Below, piece by piece: positions 24,608 to 35,982 of a stretch of DNA of 64,000 nucleotides. Positions within the stretch are counted from its first letter, which is position 1. Each line of letters starts with the position of its first letter. The position numbers and the translations under genes were made by a program. The stretch is from Desulfosporosinus acididurans. GTDB lineage: Bacteria > Bacillota > Desulfitobacteriia > Desulfitobacteriales > Desulfitobacteriaceae. The notes beneath the pieces were generated by a model, which had not been told where the DNA came from, made no database searches, and worked only from the letters and a program-made list of their open reading frames with translations. The DNA is taken from assembly GCF_001029285.1 (NCBI RefSeq), contig NZ_LDZY01000002.1, positions 248,001-312,000 of the forward strand, given 5' to 3'.

Positions 24608-27600
24608 TTGCTAGACGTCAATAACTTCGACCGTATGCGTATCGGCTTAGCTTCCCCGGATATGATCCGAGATTGGTCCTATGGAGAAGTAAAGAAGCCT
24701 GAAACCATTAACTATCGGACCTTAAAGCCGGAACGGGAAGGATTGTTTTGTGAAAAGATCTTTGGTCCGACAAGGGATTGGGAATGTCATTGCGGAAAAT
24801 ATAAACGGGTCCGCTACAAAGGTATTGTCTGCGATCGCTGCGGAGTTGAAGTAACTCGATCGAAGGTTCGCCGTGAGCGGATGGGGCATATTGTTCTTGC
24901 TGCTCCCGTTTCCCATATTTGGTATTTTAAAGGGATTCCAAGCCGCATGGGTCTGCTTTTAGATATGTCACCCCGAGCTTTGGAAAAAGTCCTCTATTTT
25001 GTTTCCTACATTGTTACCGAGCCTGGGGATACTTCCCTCATGAAAAAGCAACTTTTGACTGAAACGGAATATCGTGAATACCGGGAGAAGTATGGTGATC
25101 GTTTTCAAGCAAGTATGGGTGCTGAAGCCATTAAACTTCTACTCGCAGAAATGGATTTAGATAAACTTAACGATGAGCTGCGCGGAGAACTGAAAGAGGT
25201 TTCCGGGCAACGGAAAATTCGCGCTATTCGTCGCTTAGAAGTCGTTGAGGCCTTTAAGCAATCAGGTAATCGTCCGGAATGGATGATTATGGATGTGGTT
25301 CCGGTAATCCCGCCTGAACTGCGGCCTATGGTTCAATTGGACGGCGGCAGATTTGCTACTTCAGACCTTAATGACCTTTACAGACGCGTGATCAACCGTA
25401 ACAATCGACTGAAGCGTCTTTTGGATTTAGGGGCTCCGGATATCATCGTTCGCAATGAGAAACGAATGCTCCAAGAAGCGGTTGACGCTCTGATTGACAA
25501 TGGGCGGCGTGGACGTCCAGTGACAGGACCGGGAAACCGTCCGCTGAAGTCTCTGAGCGATATGCTGAAAGGAAAACAAGGGCGTTTCCGTCAAAACCTT
25601 TTAGGAAAACGCGTAGACTATTCAGGACGTTCCGTTATTGTAGTTGGGCCAAACCTTAAATTGCATCAATGCGGCCTTCCTAAGGAAATGGCCTTAGAAC
25701 TCTTTAAACCCTTTGTTATGAAGAAGCTAGTTAATGAAGGGCATGCCCATAATATAAAAAGCGCTAAACGAATGGTTGAACGCGTACGTCCGGAAGTTTG
25801 GGACGTTTTGGAGGAGGTTATTACCGATCATCCGGTCCTCTTGAATCGTGCTCCGACCCTTCACCGTTTGGGAATTCAGGCCTTTGAGCCTAGCTTGGTT
25901 GAAGGACGTGCCTTACAGATCCACCCACTCGTCTGCACAGCCTATAATGCTGACTTCGACGGAGACCAAATGGCTGTTCACGTCCCATTGTCTGCAGAAG
26001 CTCAGTCCGAAGCACGTTTGTTAATGTTGGCCTCTCATAACATCTTAAATCCTAAGGATGGCCGGCCCGTACAAACTCCTACCCAGGATATGGTCTTAGG
26101 CTCCTATTATTTGACGATGGAACGACCGGGGGCTTTTGGTGAAGGAAAGATATTCAAAGACTTCGATGAAGCAGTTTTAGCCTATGATTCGGGTGAAGTT
26201 CATTTACAAGCGAAGATTCAGGTTCGCCGTGATGATGGACTTTTAGAGACAACAGTCGGTCGTCTGATCTTTAATTCTGTAATCCCTAAAGAGATCGGCT
26301 ACTTCAATGAAGTTGTCGGCAAAAAGGGTCTAGGTGAGATTGTGGCCAAGACCTACAGAATTGCCGGATATGAAGCAACCGCCGCATTGCTGGACGGACT
26401 AAAAAGTCAAGGATTTAAGTTTTCGACCCGTGCAGGGATGACTGTTGGTCTAATGGATATCACCGTTCCTGAAGCGAAAACGGAAATTCTCTCCAACGCC
26501 GACCAGGCCGTTGCCAAAACCGAATTGCAGTATCGCCGAGGTTTAATTACCGATGAAGAGCGTTATAATTTAGTTATTGATACTTGGGCTAAAGCGACTA
26601 AGACGGTCACCGATGCTTTGATGGAAAGCTTAAATCAGTTCAATCCTGTCTATATGATGGCAACTTCGGGAGCACGGGGTAATATTCAACAGCTCCGGCA
26701 GCTGGCCGGAATGCGGGGCCTTATGGCTGATCCGTCCGGACGTACCATTGAGTTGCCGATTAAGGCGAATTTCCGTGAAGGATTGACGGTTTTAGAATAC
26801 TTCATCTCCTCCCACGGTGCTCGAAAAGGTTTGGCTGACACAGCTCTAAGGACGGCAGACTCAGGATATCTGACCCGTCGTCTAGTCGATGTTTCTCAAG
26901 ATGTCATTGTACGTGAAGAGGACTGCGGAACAACGACTGGTATTATTGTGGAAGACATCAAGGATGGTCCGGAAATCATTGAGTCCTTGGAAGAACGACT
27001 CGTGGGCCGTTTCGTGCTGGAAGATTTATATCATCCTACAACAGGAAAACTTCTTGCTTCTCCAGATAAGGAGATGACGGAAGAACAAGCGAAAGAAATA
27101 GCTTCCGTGTTTGATTCCGTCGTTATTCGTTCCGTTCTGGCCTGTACTTCACGTTTTGGAGTTTGCAAGAAATGCTATGGACGAAACTTAGCTACAGGAC
27201 GTCCGGTTGAAATGGGCGAAGCAGTAGGGATTATCGCAGCGCAGTCCATCGGTGAACCAGGTACTCAGCTGACTATGCGGACATTCCATACCGGAGGTGT
27301 AGCCGGTGACGATATTACTCAAGGTCTTCCGCGGGTAGAAGAGCTTTTCGAAGCCCGTAAACCGAAAGGCCAAGCGATAATATCTGAAGTCAAAGGAAAA
27401 GTAGCGGTCAGTGAAGTTAAGGGACGCAGAGAAGTGGAGATCACTACCGAATCCGATGAACATGTAACTTATACAATACCTTATGGATCACGCCTCAGAG
27501 TTCGGGACGGGCAGATTGTTGAAGCAGGGGATGAACTGACAGAAGGAAGTATTAACCCCCACGATATGCTGAAGGTAAAGGGTCTGAGAGGGGTACAGGT

Positions 27601-28042
27601 TTATCTCGTGGGTGAAGTTCAGCGTGTTTATCGCCTTCAAGGGGTTGACATTAATGATAAACATATTGAAGTCATGGTTCGCCAGATGCTTCGTAAGGTG
27701 AAGATAGATGATGCTGGAGACACAAGCCTGCTTCCAGGTGGTCTCATAGATATATTTGATTTCCAAGATGAAAATGCTAAAGCGATTGCCAATGGAGGAG
27801 AACCGGCTGTTGCTCATGCCGTTTTGCTGGGAATTACCAAGGCTTCTTTGGCGACAGACTCTTTCCTGTCTGCGGCTTCCTTCCAAGAAACGACTCGTGT
27901 CCTCACAGAGGCAGCGATTAAAGGAAAGGTGGATCCTCTCCTGGGACTCAAAGAGAACGTCATCATCGGCAAGCTCATTCCTGCAGGTACGGGAATGGCT
28001 CGTTACCGCAATATCAAAACCTCTGAAACAAATCTGGTTTGA
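24608..28042 (+). CDS. rpoC: DNA-directed RNA polymerase subunit beta prime
   Basis: A 1144-residue subunit. The N-terminal zinc finger ligands are Cys60, Cys62, Cys75 and Cys78, the metal-chelating active site is NADFDGD at 447-453, and the trigger-loop/bridge-helix region lies between ([20 protein letters not shown]). A second zinc site uses cysteines in [15 protein letters not shown]. The start is a TTG at 24608 behind CGGAGGAAAGGAG, 27 bases after rpoB. It ends just before the L7Ae-like gene. Confidence 0.97.
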   Translation: MLDVNNFDRMRIGLASPDMIRDWSYGEVKKPETINYRTLKPEREGLFCEKIFGPTRDWECHCGKYKRVRYKGIVCDRCGVEVTRSKVRRERMGHIVLAAPVSHIWYFKGIPSRMGLLLDMSPRALEKVLYFVSYIVTEPGDTSLMKKQLLTETEYREYREKYGDRFQASMGAEAIKLLLAEMDLDKLNDELRGELKEVSGQRKIRAIRRLEVVEAFKQSGNRPEWMIMDVVPVIPPELRPMVQLDGGRFATSDLNDLYRRVINRNNRLKRLLDLGAPDIIVRNEKRMLQEAVDALIDNGRRGRPVTGPGNRPLKSLSDMLKGKQGRFRQNLLGKRVDYSGRSVIVVGPNLKLHQCGLPKEMALELFKPFVMKKLVNEGHAHNIKSAKRMVERVRPEVWDVLEEVITDHPVLLNRAPTLHRLGIQAFEPSLVEGRALQIHPLVCTAYNADFDGDQMAVHVPLSAEAQSEARLLMLASHNILNPKDGRPVQTPTQDMVLGSYYLTMERPGAFGEGKIFKDFDEAVLAYDSGEVHLQAKIQVRRDDGLLETTVGRLIFNSVIPKEIGYFNEVVGKKGLGEIVAKTYRIAGYEATAALLDGLKSQGFKFSTRAGMTVGLMDITVPEAKTEILSNADQAVAKTELQYRRGLITDEERYNLVIDTWAKATKTVTDALMESLNQFNPVYMMATSGARGNIQQLRQLAGMRGLMADPSGRTIELPIKANFREGLTVLEYFISSHGARKGLADTALRTADSGYLTRRLVDVSQDVIVREEDCGTTTGIIVEDIKDGPEIIESLEERLVGRFVLEDLYHPTTGKLLASPDKEMTEEQAKEIASVFDSVVIRSVLACTSRFGVCKKCYGRNLATGRPVEMGEAVGIIAAQSIGEPGTQLTMRTFHTGGVAGDDITQGLPRVEELFEARKPKGQAIISEVKGKVAVSEVKGRREVEITTESDEHVTYTIPYGSRLRVRDGQIVEAGDELTEGSINPHDMLKVKGLRGVQVYLVGEVQRVYRLQGVDINDKHIEVMVRQMLRKVKIDDAGDTSLLPGGLIDIFDFQDENAKAIANGGEPAVAHAVLLGITKASLATDSFLSAASFQETTRVLTEAAIKGKVDPLLGLKENVIIGKLIPAGTGMARYRNIKTSETNLV

Positions 28043-28107
28043 AAATATTGACACGTTTGAATGCAAATGCTAAACTACTATAGTGTGTGCTAAGGGAGGA
28101 AAGCATA

Positions 28108-28362
28108 TTGCTGCTTGATGAAACCTTTAAACAGGCTAAAAACAAAACCGTTGGCTTAAAGCAGACTCAGCGCGCCTTGGAAAAAGGACTGGTTCAGCGC
28201 GTATATCTAGCTAAAGATGCGGATTCCCACGTTTTGCGTCCGCTGGTTGAATGGTGCCGCTCTCATAATGTTGAACGTCTTGAGGTGCCTACAATGAAGG
28301 AACTTGGCAAAGCATGCGGGATTGAAGTAGGAACGGCCGTAGCGGCTGTTTTGAAGGACTGA
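28108..28362 (+). CDS. L7Ae-family K-turn RNA-binding protein (YbxF-like)
   Basis: An 84-residue L7Ae/L30e-fold protein. Related Firmicutes proteins (YbxF in B. subtilis) bind kink-turn RNA and associate with the ribosome. The family cores TVGLKQTQRALEKG and the late KELGKACGIEVGTA are present. The gene lies between rpoC and rpsL, where it is usually found. A TTG at 28108 follows GGGAGG by seven bases, and an upstream GTG at 28087 is rejected since it precedes the binding site. Confidence 0.87.
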   Translation: MLLDETFKQAKNKTVGLKQTQRALEKGLVQRVYLAKDADSHVLRPLVEWCRSHNVERLEVPTMKELGKACGIEVGTAVAAVLKD

Positions 28363-28381
28363 ATGATTCACTGCTGGTTTT

Positions 28382-28416
28382 GGAATTGCTTGCTAAATGC
28401 TGAAGCAAGCAATTCC
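28382..28416 (+). other. Perfect 12-bp inverted repeat between the K-turn gene and rpsL
   Basis: GGAATTGCTTGC and GCAAGCAATTCC form an exact 12-bp stem with an 11-base loop. No long T-run follows, so it could be a weak terminator or a processing or stabilising stem at the boundary of the rpoBC and str units. Confidence 0.6.
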
Positions 28417-28451
28417 TTGTATATTGATTTGATCAGAAAGGAGGTAAAGTC

Positions 28452-28871
28452 ATGCCGACAATTAACCAACTCATTCGCAAAGGTCGTACTTCAGTTGAGA
28501 AAAAGTCGACAGCTCCGGCATTACAGTGGGGCTATAATTCTTTAAAACGTAAGCAATTCCCGTCTGGAGGCTCCTCACAAAAGAGAGGGGTGTGCACAAG
28601 GGTTTATACCACCACTCCTAAAAAGCCTAACTCTGCCCTTCGTAAGGTTGCTCGTGTACGTTTGACAAATCAACTGGAAGTTACTGCATATATTCCGGGT
28701 ATTGGTCACAATCTGCAAGAGCACTCCGTGGTTCTTCTCCGTGGAGGTCGTGTTAAGGATCTGCCTGGCGTACGTTATCACGTGATTCGCGGCGCCCTTG
28801 ATACAACGGCAGTGCAAAAACGTGCACAAGGCCGCTCGAAATACGGGGCAAAACGTCCGAAAAAAGCTTAA
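28452..28871 (+). CDS. rpsL: 30S ribosomal protein S12
   Basis: A 139-residue decoding-centre protein. [13 protein letters not shown] contains the lysine corresponding to Lys43 of E. coli S12, and [10 protein letters not shown] the one corresponding to Lys88, both the streptomycin-sensitive forms. AAGGAGGTAAAG precedes the ATG. It starts the str cluster rpsL-rpsG-fusA-tuf. Confidence 0.97.
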   Translation: MPTINQLIRKGRTSVEKKSTAPALQWGYNSLKRKQFPSGGSSQKRGVCTRVYTTTPKKPNSALRKVARVRLTNQLEVTAYIPGIGHNLQEHSVVLLRGGRVKDLPGVRYHVIRGALDTTAVQKRAQGRSKYGAKRPKKA

Positions 28872-28918
28872 TTATGCCTTAGAGTGCTTGAGTACGCTAT
28901 AAAGGAGGGAAAAAACTA

Positions 28919-29389
28919 ATGCCACGTAAGGGATATATTGCGAAACGAGAAGTTCTGCCTGATCCAATTTATAAAAATCAGACAGTAAATAAGTTCATAA
29001 ACCAGATTATGTTAGACGGCAAGAAGGGGACGGCAGAGGCTATTTGCTACAGTGCTTTTGATATGATTCAGGAGAAAGCCGGCAAAGATCCGCTGGAAGT
29101 TTTCAATAATGCTATGAAAAACGTAATGCCCGTTTTAGAAGTTAAGGCCCGTCGTGTCGGTGGAGCCAACTATCAAGTTCCTATCGAAGTACGTGCAGAA
29201 CGTCGTTCGACTCTCGCTCTCCGCTGGATTGTGTCCATGGCTCGTAAGCGGGGCGAGAAAACGATGCAGGAGAAAATTGCTGCCGAGTTGCTCGATGCCG
29301 CTAATAATACCGGCGGTTCTGTCAAAAAGAAGGAAGATATGCATAAAATGGCTGAAGCGAATAAAGCTTTTGCGCATTACAAATGGTAG
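28919..29389 (+). CDS. rpsG: 30S ribosomal protein S7
   Basis: A 156-residue primary 16S rRNA-binding protein that nucleates the 30S head. It begins [15 protein letters not shown] and includes [12 protein letters not shown] and the C-terminal [20 protein letters not shown], as expected. AAAGGAGGG precedes the ATG. fusA follows after 39 bases. Confidence 0.97.
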   Translation: MPRKGYIAKREVLPDPIYKNQTVNKFINQIMLDGKKGTAEAICYSAFDMIQEKAGKDPLEVFNNAMKNVMPVLEVKARRVGGANYQVPIEVRAERRSTLALRWIVSMARKRGEKTMQEKIAAELLDAANNTGGSVKKKEDMHKMAEANKAFAHYKW

Positions 29390-29428
29390 TTTGAGGCACA
29401 CTGATTTTGACAGAAAGGGGGAATCGCA

Positions 29429-31507
29429 GTGGCAAGACAAAACTCACTTGAAAATACGCGTAATATTGGGATTATGGCCCATATTGATGCTGGTAAAACG
29501 ACGGTGACGGAACGTATTCTATTCTATACAGGACGCGTGCACAAAATTGGTGAAGTACATGATGGCGCAGCAACAATGGACTGGATGGTTCAGGAACAAG
29601 AACGCGGTATCACAATTACTTCAGCAGCAACAACCTGTCAATGGAGAAATAATAGAATTAACATCATTGACACACCAGGGCACGTGGATTTCACCGTAGA
29701 AGTTGAACGTTCTCTGCGGGTGCTTGATGGCGCTGTAGCAGTATTCTGCTCAGTCGGTGGAGTTGAACCGCAGTCTGAAACCGTCTGGCGTCAAGCGGAC
29801 AAATACAAAGTTCCGCGTATTGCATATATTAATAAAATGGACCGGATGGGAGCCGACTTCTTCCGTGGTGTTTCCATGATCGCGGACAGATTGGGCGCTA
29901 AGCCTGTACCAATTCAAGTGCCTATCGGAGTGGAAGACAACTTTAAAGGTGTCGTGGACTTGGTAACAATGACGGCGATCATTTACACGGATGACTTGGG
30001 TACAACTGCAGAGCATAACGCGATTCCTGAAGATTTGCAGGAAATATCGAATAAGTATCGCGAGAAGCTTGTTGAAGCAGTAGCAGAGACTGACGAAGAA
30101 CTCATGATGAAATATCTCGAAGGCGAAGAATTGACGGAAGATGAAATACGTAACGGCATCCGCAAAGGAGTTATCAGCAATACCTTTATTCCGGTATTGT
30201 GCGGTTCCGCTTTTAAGAATAAAGGGGTTCAACCTCTTTTGGATGCAGTAGTAGACTATATGCCGTCACCTTTGGATGTTCCCCCCATTAAAGGGGTTAA
30301 TCCGGATACAGGCGAAGAGGATCATCGAACAGCATCTGATGAAGAACCATTTTCCGCCTTGGCGTTTAAGATCATGGCAGACCCCTTTGTCGGGAAACTG
30401 GCTTTCTTCCGAGTTTATTCCGGTGTGCTGAGTGCAGGTTCCTATGTCTTCAACTCAACGAAAGGCAAGAAGGAACGCATTGGACGTATTCTTCAAATGC
30501 ACGCTAACCACCGTGAAGATATTCCTGAGGTTCGTTCAGGAGATATCGCTGCCGCAGTCGGTTTGAAAGAAACGACGACCGGAGATACTCTATGTGACGA
30601 AAAAATACCGATTATTCTTGAAAAAATGGTCTTCCCTGAACCGGTTATTGATGTCGCTATTGAGCCGAAAACAAAAGCCGACCAGGAAAAAATGGGCGGC
30701 GCGCTTTCGCGTTTGGCTGAAGAAGATCCGACGTTCAGAATGCGTACAGACGTTGAGACAGGGCAAACAATTATTGCCGGAATGGGCGAGCTCCATCTGG
30801 AGATTATTGTTGACCGTCTGCAGCGTGAATTTAAGGTTCAATGTGATGTTGGACGTCCGCAGGTTGCTTATAAGGAAACCATCCGCAAAACAGTTAAAGC
30901 TGAAGGTAAATTTGTAAGGCAGTCGGGCGGCCGTGGACAATATGGACACTGCTGGGTTGAATTTCAACCGTTGGAACCAGGATCTGGCTTTGAATTTGTC
31001 AACAAGATCGTCGGAGGGGTTATTCCTCGCGAATATATCAACCCGATTGGCGATGGTATCGAAGAAGCTATGCAAAATGGTATCCTTGCAGGATATCCTG
31101 CTCTCGATATCCGGGCTACTGTCGTTGACGGTTCCTATCACGATGTTGACTCTTCAGAAATGGCCTTTAAGATTGCCGGTTCTATGGCTTTCAAAGCCGG
31201 TGCCCTAAAAGCTGATCCGGTAATTTTGGAACCTGTAATGAAAGTTGAAGTAACGGTTCCTGAGGAATATATGGGCGATGTTATCGGTGATATCAGCTCT
31301 CGCCGCGGACGGATTGAAGGTATGGAAGCCCGCGGAAATTCCCAGGTTGTTCGCGGTTTTGTTCCTCTTGCCGAAATGTTTGGCTATTCGACTGATTTGC
31401 GTTCAGCCACTCAAGGCCGCGGTGTTTACGTGATGCAATTTGACCATTACGAAGAAGTTCCCAAGACCATCGCTGATGGAATTATTGCTAAACGACAAGG
31501 TTCGTAA
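29429..31507 (+). CDS. fusA: Elongation factor G
   Basis: A 692-residue translocation GTPase. G1 is AHIDAGKT at 17-24, followed by [11 protein letters not shown] (switch I), DTPGHVDF and NKMDRMG. Domain IV contains [13 protein letters not shown]. The sequence and length are ordinary. The start is GTG at 29429 behind AGAAAGGGGG. Confidence 0.97.
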   Translation: MARQNSLENTRNIGIMAHIDAGKTTVTERILFYTGRVHKIGEVHDGAATMDWMVQEQERGITITSAATTCQWRNNRINIIDTPGHVDFTVEVERSLRVLDGAVAVFCSVGGVEPQSETVWRQADKYKVPRIAYINKMDRMGADFFRGVSMIADRLGAKPVPIQVPIGVEDNFKGVVDLVTMTAIIYTDDLGTTAEHNAIPEDLQEISNKYREKLVEAVAETDEELMMKYLEGEELTEDEIRNGIRKGVISNTFIPVLCGSAFKNKGVQPLLDAVVDYMPSPLDVPPIKGVNPDTGEEDHRTASDEEPFSALAFKIMADPFVGKLAFFRVYSGVLSAGSYVFNSTKGKKERIGRILQMHANHREDIPEVRSGDIAAAVGLKETTTGDTLCDEKIPIILEKMVFPEPVIDVAIEPKTKADQEKMGGALSRLAEEDPTFRMRTDVETGQTIIAGMGELHLEIIVDRLQREFKVQCDVGRPQVAYKETIRKTVKAEGKFVRQSGGRGQYGHCWVEFQPLEPGSGFEFVNKIVGGVIPREYINPIGDGIEEAMQNGILAGYPALDIRATVVDGSYHDVDSSEMAFKIAGSMAFKAGALKADPVILEPVMKVEVTVPEEYMGDVIGDISSRRGRIEGMEARGNSQVVRGFVPLAEMFGYSTDLRSATQGRGVYVMQFDHYEEVPKTIADGIIAKRQGS

Positions 31508-31509
31508 GC

Positions 31510-31571
31510 GAGGTTTGAAGTCTGAGGCTGCGATTCAAGACGATAAGTTATGATCGCAACCTCGGCACCTC
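31510..31571 (+). other. Nested hairpin between fusA and tuf
   Basis: An outer GAGGT/ACCTC pair encloses a longer interrupted stem (GAGG-TGCGAT with ATCGCA-CCTC). It lies between the fusA stop and the tuf ribosome-binding site, so it may be a processing site or partial terminator separating EF-G from the far more abundant EF-Tu. Confidence 0.5.
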
Positions 31572-31615
31572 ACTGAATTATAAAATCCCTGAAATAATTT
31601 AAAGGAGTGAAAAAC

Positions 31616-32818
31616 ATGGGAAAAGCAAAATATGAACGTACAAAACCACACGTTAACGTTGGAACCATCGGTCACGTAGACCACGGTAAAACTACTACTA
31701 CTGCTGCAATCACAATTGTTCTTTCTAAAGTCGGCGGTGCTATTGCAACTGCCTTTGACCAAATTGACAAGGCTCCAGAAGAGCGCGAACGTGGTATTAC
31801 CATTTCCACAGCTCACGTTGAGTATGAGACCGAAACTCGTCACTATGCTCACGTTGACTGCCCAGGGCACGCTGACTATGTTAAGAACATGATCACCGGT
31901 GCTGCTCAAATGGACGGCGCAATTCTCGTTGTATCAGCTGCTGACGGCCCGATGCCGCAAACTCGTGAACACATCCTCTTGGCTCGCCAAGTTGGTGTTC
32001 CCAGCATTGTTGTTTGGCTTAACAAAGCTGATATGGTTGATGACGCTGAACTCTTAGAGCTTGTTGAAATGGAAATCCGTGAACTTTTAAGTTCGTATGA
32101 ATTTGATGGTGACAACATTCCCATCATTCCCGGTTCCGGACTCAAAGCTCTTCAATGCGGCTGCGGAAAACGTGAGTGTGAGTGGTGTGGTAAGATATGG
32201 AATCTTATGGATGCCGTTGATTCCTACATTCCTACTCCAGAACGCGATACTGATAAACCGTTCTTAATGCCTGTCGAGGACGTATTCACGATTACTGGTC
32301 GTGGTACTGTTGCTACTGGCCGTGTTGAGCGTGGTGCAGTTAAAGTCGGAGACGAAGTTGAGATCGTTGGCTTAAGCGCAGCTGCTCGTAAGACAGTTGT
32401 AACCGGTGTTGAAATGTTCCGCAAACTCTTAGACCAAGCTCAAGCCGGTGATAATATCGGTGCGCTTCTTCGTGGTGTTGAGCGTAAAGACATTGAACGC
32501 GGTCAAGTTTTGGCTAAAACAGGTTCCATCAAGCCTCACACCAAATTTTCCGGTGAGGTTTACATCCTGAATAAAGAAGAAGGCGGACGTCATACTCCTT
32601 TCTTTAACAACTATCGTCCCCAATTCTATTTCCGTACAACGGATGTAACCGGTGTTATCAACCTTCCTGAAGGAACTGAAATGGTTATGCCTGGAGACCG
32701 TGTAACGATTGACGTTGAGCTCATCACCCCAATCGCTATGGAAGAAGGACTTCGTTTCGCTATCCGTGAAGGCGGACGTACCGTTGGATCAGGAATCGTT
32801 GCTAAGATTTACGCTTAA
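31616..32818 (+). CDS. tuf: Elongation factor Tu with a four-cysteine insertion
   Basis: A 400-residue GTPase that delivers aminoacyl-tRNA. GHVDHGKT (19-26), RGITI (switch I), DCPGH (81-85) and NKAD (136-139) are canonical, as are domains II and III. What is unusual is a short insertion late in domain I: after SGLKALQ, Cys181, Cys183, Cys188 and Cys191 appear ([13 protein letters not shown]), where most EF-Tu proteins have an acidic helix start. The spacing C-x-C-x4-C-x2-C looks like a metal-binding knuckle. The ATG at 31616 has AAAGGAGTG upstream; an upstream in-frame ATG at 31607 is rejected. Confidence 0.96.
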   Translation: MGKAKYERTKPHVNVGTIGHVDHGKTTTTAAITIVLSKVGGAIATAFDQIDKAPEERERGITISTAHVEYETETRHYAHVDCPGHADYVKNMITGAAQMDGAILVVSAADGPMPQTREHILLARQVGVPSIVVWLNKADMVDDAELLELVEMEIRELLSSYEFDGDNIPIIPGSGLKALQCGCGKRECEWCGKIWNLMDAVDSYIPTPERDTDKPFLMPVEDVFTITGRGTVATGRVERGAVKVGDEVEIVGLSAAARKTVVTGVEMFRKLLDQAQAGDNIGALLRGVERKDIERGQVLAKTGSIKPHTKFSGEVYILNKEEGGRHTPFFNNYRPQFYFRTTDVTGVINLPEGTEMVMPGDRVTIDVELITPIAMEEGLRFAIREGGRTVGSGIVAKIYA

Positions 32819-32839
32819 TTATTGTTTGCAAAGAATTAG

Positions 32840-32872
32840 AATTAGAGAGGAAGGAATTCTTCCTCTCTAATT
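32840..32872 (+). terminator. Strong 13-bp hairpin after tuf
   Basis: AATTAGAGAGGAA and its exact reverse complement flank a 7-base loop 22 bases after the tuf stop. The T-run is only two bases, so its terminator strength is uncertain. The remaining 32873-33048 contains a smaller CCCGTGTAACGGG hairpin and no clear promoter before rpsJ. Confidence 0.65.
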
Positions 32873-33048
32873 GTGAAGGTCAGGTGAAGGAACGTCGATA
32901 GTGTGAGTTATACTCGCCTATCTGATTTCCGGCATCTGATCTCTGATATCTGGCATGGTGCAAAAGGTTGCTGGGTAGGTGACTCCGCTTGTCTGGGGAA
33001 TTTTTGCGCTCGACCCGTGTAACGGGAATTAAGGAGGTAGAAGAAACA

Positions 33049-33354
33049 ATGAGTCAAAAGATTAGAATTCGCTTAAAAGCTTTCGATCACAAAACTTTAG
33101 ATCAATCTGCAGAACGTATTGTAGACACAGCAAAACGTACCGGAGCTCAGGTCAGTGGCCCGATTCCGCTCCCGACGGAGAAGAATGTTTACACGATCTT
33201 GCGTTCACCCCACGTTAATAAAGATTCAAGGGAACAATTTGAGATGCGGACCCATAAACGTTTAATCGATATTCTTGAACCAACCTCAAAAACTGTCGAC
33301 GCTTTAATGCGTTTGGATCTGCCTGCAGGTGTGGACATTGAAATAAAGCTTTAA
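33049..33354 (+). CDS. rpsJ: 30S ribosomal protein S10
   Basis: A 101-residue protein that is also the NusE antitermination factor. It starts [17 protein letters not shown], and [23 protein letters not shown] is the extended tRNA-site loop. The ATG at 33049 has AAGGAGGTAG upstream; a longer in-frame extension from 32989 is not homologous. It begins the S10 cluster. Confidence 0.96.
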   Translation: MSQKIRIRLKAFDHKTLDQSAERIVDTAKRTGAQVSGPIPLPTEKNVYTILRSPHVNKDSREQFEMRTHKRLIDILEPTSKTVDALMRLDLPAGVDIEIKL

Positions 33355-33367
33355 TTAAAGCTTTAAA

Positions 33368-33410
33368 ATCATAAGTTTTTGTAGCTTAATGAAAAAACTT
33401 ATGATATAAT
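33368..33410 (+). promoter_or_regulatory. Inverted repeat overlapping an extended -10 before rplC
   Basis: A 13-bp perfect inverted repeat (33368-33380 and 33393-33405) runs into TGATATAAT at 33402-33410, which is an extended -10 element. No good -35 is visible. If active, this is an internal promoter between rpsJ and rplC whose core overlaps the palindrome. Confidence 0.45.
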
Positions 33411-33483
33411 AGGATGTGCTTGTCGCGAGAAACACCCGGTAGCGTGTAGAAATTCGCGGTAAGATAAATAAGGCGGCGCTCTC

Positions 33484-33507
33484 GTGCACCAGAGTATTCT
33501 GGCGCAC
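33484..33507 (+). promoter_or_regulatory. Leader hairpin upstream of rplC
   Basis: GTGCACCAGA and TCTGGCGCAC form a 10-bp stem with one mismatch and a GTAT loop, 14 bases before the rplC ribosome-binding site. It may be an S10-operon leader structure, but the sequence does not match a leader I know. Confidence 0.4.
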
Positions 33508-33533
33508 TTCAAAGCGTCTAGGAGGTGGCATTC

Positions 33534-34172
33534 GTGTCAAAAGGAATTCTAGGTAAGAAAATAGGAATGACCCAAGTCTTCACCAGTGAAGGTAAAGTTA
33601 TTCCGGTCACAGTCGTGGAAGCAGGTCCCTGCCCGGTGGTTCAAAAGAAAACGGTTGCCTCAGACGGATATAATGCTATCCAATTGGGTTTTTCCGTACT
33701 TCGTGAAAGCCTGGCGAACAAGCCTCGCCAAGGACATTTTCAAAAGGCAAATTTAAAGCCTATGCGTTATGTCCGCGAATTTAAGGTTAATGACATTGAT
33801 AATTATGAAATTGGTCAAGAAGTCAATGCGGACCTTTTTACAGTCGGCGATAAAGTGGATGTTGTTGGCATTTCAAGAGGTAAAGGTTTTCAAGGTATGA
33901 TTAAGCGCAATGGTGCCAGTCGCGGACCGATGGCTCATGGATCAAAGTATCATCGCCGTTCAGGTTCCCTTGGCGCGAAGGGCCCGGCTCGAGTATTTAA
34001 AGGTCGTGTTTTGCCAGGCCGAATGGGTGGCGAACGTGTAACTGTACAAAACTTGGAGGTTATCCGAGTTGACTTAGATAAAAATTTGATCTTGATCAAA
34101 GGGGCTGTTCCAGGAGCGAAAAAATCATTGCTCATTCTGAAGCCTTCTGTCAAGGCGAACAAAGCGAAGTAG
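33534..34172 (+). CDS. rplC: 50S ribosomal protein L3
   Basis: A 212-residue early-assembly protein near the peptidyl transferase centre. [33 protein letters not shown] and PGRMGG are hallmarks. GGAGGTGG lies before the GTG at 33534; the frame extends to a GTG at 33525 that lies within that site. Confidence 0.96.
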   Translation: MSKGILGKKIGMTQVFTSEGKVIPVTVVEAGPCPVVQKKTVASDGYNAIQLGFSVLRESLANKPRQGHFQKANLKPMRYVREFKVNDIDNYEIGQEVNADLFTVGDKVDVVGISRGKGFQGMIKRNGASRGPMAHGSKYHRRSGSLGAKGPARVFKGRVLPGRMGGERVTVQNLEVIRVDLDKNLILIKGAVPGAKKSLLILKPSVKANKAK

Positions 34173-34195
34173 CACTGAGAAAGGAGGAATAAGCA

Positions 34196-34819
34196 ATGCC
34201 TAAAGTTCAAGTAGTAAATATGCAAGGCGCACCTGTTGGTGAAATTGAACTTAGTGATAATGTCTTTGGAATAGTACCGAATGTTCCGGTTCTTCATTCA
34301 GCCGTAGTTTCCCAATTGGCTTCTCTTCGACAAGGAACACAATCTGCTCTGCTGCGTGGTGAAGTGCGCGGAGGCGGCCGTAAACCTTGGCGTCAAAAAG
34401 GAACTGGCCGTGCGCGTTCTGGTAGCTCACGCTCCCCGGTATGGAGAGGCGGCGGTGTTATATTCGCACCGAAACCACGGAAATATGGATTTAAATTACC
34501 GAAGAAAGTTCGACGATTGGCTTTGCATTCGGCGCTCTCTTCGAAGGTTATAGAACAGCAACTCATCATTTTGGACGATTTGAACCTCTCGGAAGTGAAG
34601 ACTCGTGAAATCGTCAAACTTCTTAAAGCCCTTCAGGTTAACAAGAAGGCTATGATTGTTACAGATGAGGTTGACGAAGCGGTATCCCGTTCGGCTCGCA
34701 ACATCGAGGGTGTAATTTCAATGGATGTTGCCGGAATGAATGTTTTGGATTTACTCAATCATGATGTCTTAGTAATGACCAAGGCTGCCGTATCAAAAAC
34801 AGAGGAGGTGTTTGCGTAA
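34196..34819 (+). CDS. rplD: 50S ribosomal protein L4
   Basis: A 207-residue tunnel-wall protein. The extended loop [21 protein letters not shown] is conserved and contacts the exit tunnel, where macrolide-resistance changes occur. It overlaps rplW by one base (TAATG), so translation is probably coupled. Confidence 0.96.
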   Translation: MPKVQVVNMQGAPVGEIELSDNVFGIVPNVPVLHSAVVSQLASLRQGTQSALLRGEVRGGGRKPWRQKGTGRARSGSSRSPVWRGGGVIFAPKPRKYGFKLPKKVRRLALHSALSSKVIEQQLIILDDLNLSEVKTREIVKLLKALQVNKKAMIVTDEVDEAVSRSARNIEGVISMDVAGMNVLDLLNHDVLVMTKAAVSKTEEVFA

Positions 34820-35106
34820 TGCGCGACGCACGTGAGGTCCTCAAAAGCCCGGTTATTTCTGAAAAATCCGTAGGCCTTGTAGAGGAAAACAAATACTCCT
34901 TCTGGGTTAATCCGGCTGCCAATAAAATTGAAATTAAAGCCGCAGTGGAAAAAATGTTCAAAGTTTCAGTGGTTGAAATTCGCACGATCAACGTTCGTGG
35001 AAAAATGAAACGGGTTGGCAAGTATGCCGGTAAAACCCCGAATCGTAAAAAAGCGATTGCTACGCTTAAAGCTGGAGATAGAATCGAAAACTTCGCAGGC
35101 CTGTAA
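34819..35106 (+). CDS. rplW: 50S ribosomal protein L23
   Basis: A 95-residue tunnel-exit protein that docks SRP and trigger factor. It begins with the family core REVLKSPVISEKSVGL and has the conserved KVSVVEIRTINVRGK strand. Its ATG overlaps the rplD stop, with AGAGGAGGTG upstream. Confidence 0.96.
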   Translation: MRDAREVLKSPVISEKSVGLVEENKYSFWVNPAANKIEIKAAVEKMFKVSVVEIRTINVRGKMKRVGKYAGKTPNRKKAIATLKAGDRIENFAGL

Positions 35107-35136
35107 GCAGCTTAAAGCAAAGGAGGAAAGAAACCT

Positions 35137-35964
35137 ATGGCACTGAAGTCATTTAAACCAACTTCAGCTAGTCGACGTCAAATGACTGTATCGACGTTTG
35201 AAGAAATTACTAGAACTGAGCCGGAACGTTCCTTGTTAAAGCCGTTGCGCAAGAAGGCCGGTCGCAATAGCGAAGGTCATTTAAGCGTTCGCCACAAAGG
35301 CGGCGGACATAAAAGAATGTATCGCGAAATTGATTTCAAACGAAATAAAGATGGTATTCCAGCTCGGGTAGCTAGTATTGAATATGATCCTAATCGATCT
35401 GCCAATATTGCCTTACTCAATTACAGAGATGGGTTCAAAGCCTATATTCTTGCCCCCAATGGATTGGAAATCGATCAAATGATCGTATCCGGACCTGAGG
35501 CAGATATTAAAGTGGGAAATACATTACCACTGAAAAATATACCGGTTGGTACTTTATTGCATAACATTGAGATGAAACCCGGCAAGGGAGCCCAAATGGT
35601 TCGAACTGCCGGAGCTGCGGCTCAATTAATGGCTAAAGAAGGCGCTTATGCCACTCTACGTCTCCCTTCTGGAGAAATGCGCATGATTCGGCTCGAATGC
35701 CGAGCTACCATTGGCCAAGTTGGGAATTTGGACCACGAAAACATTAACATTGGTAAAGCTGGACGATCGCGCTGGTTGGGAATACGCCCGACGGTCCGTG
35801 GTTCTGTTATGAACCCATGTGATCACCCTCACGGTGGTGGTGAAGGTCGTAACTCGATCGGTCGTAACCCTGTTACACCTTGGGGAAAACCAGCCCTTGG
35901 TGCCAAGACTCGGAAGAAAAAGAATTTGTCGAATCGCTTTATTGTGAAACGGCGCAGTAAGTAG
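35137..35964 (+). CDS. rplB: 50S ribosomal protein L2
   Basis: A 275-residue protein essential to peptidyl transferase assembly. [19 protein letters not shown] is the N-terminal rRNA-binding part, and [15 protein letters not shown] the late catalytic-region histidine loop. AAAGGAGG precedes the ATG. Confidence 0.97.
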   Translation: MALKSFKPTSASRRQMTVSTFEEITRTEPERSLLKPLRKKAGRNSEGHLSVRHKGGGHKRMYREIDFKRNKDGIPARVASIEYDPNRSANIALLNYRDGFKAYILAPNGLEIDQMIVSGPEADIKVGNTLPLKNIPVGTLLHNIEMKPGKGAQMVRTAGAAAQLMAKEGAYATLRLPSGEMRMIRLECRATIGQVGNLDHENINIGKAGRSRWLGIRPTVRGSVMNPCDHPHGGGEGRNSIGRNPVTPWGKPALGAKTRKKKNLSNRFIVKRRSK

Positions 35965-35982
35965 TCGAAAGGAGGCCCATGA

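Noticed and set aside
27488-28066. 192-codon open frame on the minus strand across the end of rpoC
   Set aside because: It is a shadow of rpoC codon usage, with no ribosome-binding site and no recognisable domain.
30590-31141. 183-codon minus-strand frame inside fusA
   Set aside because: Antisense to a core gene; composition reflects the opposite strand of fusA.
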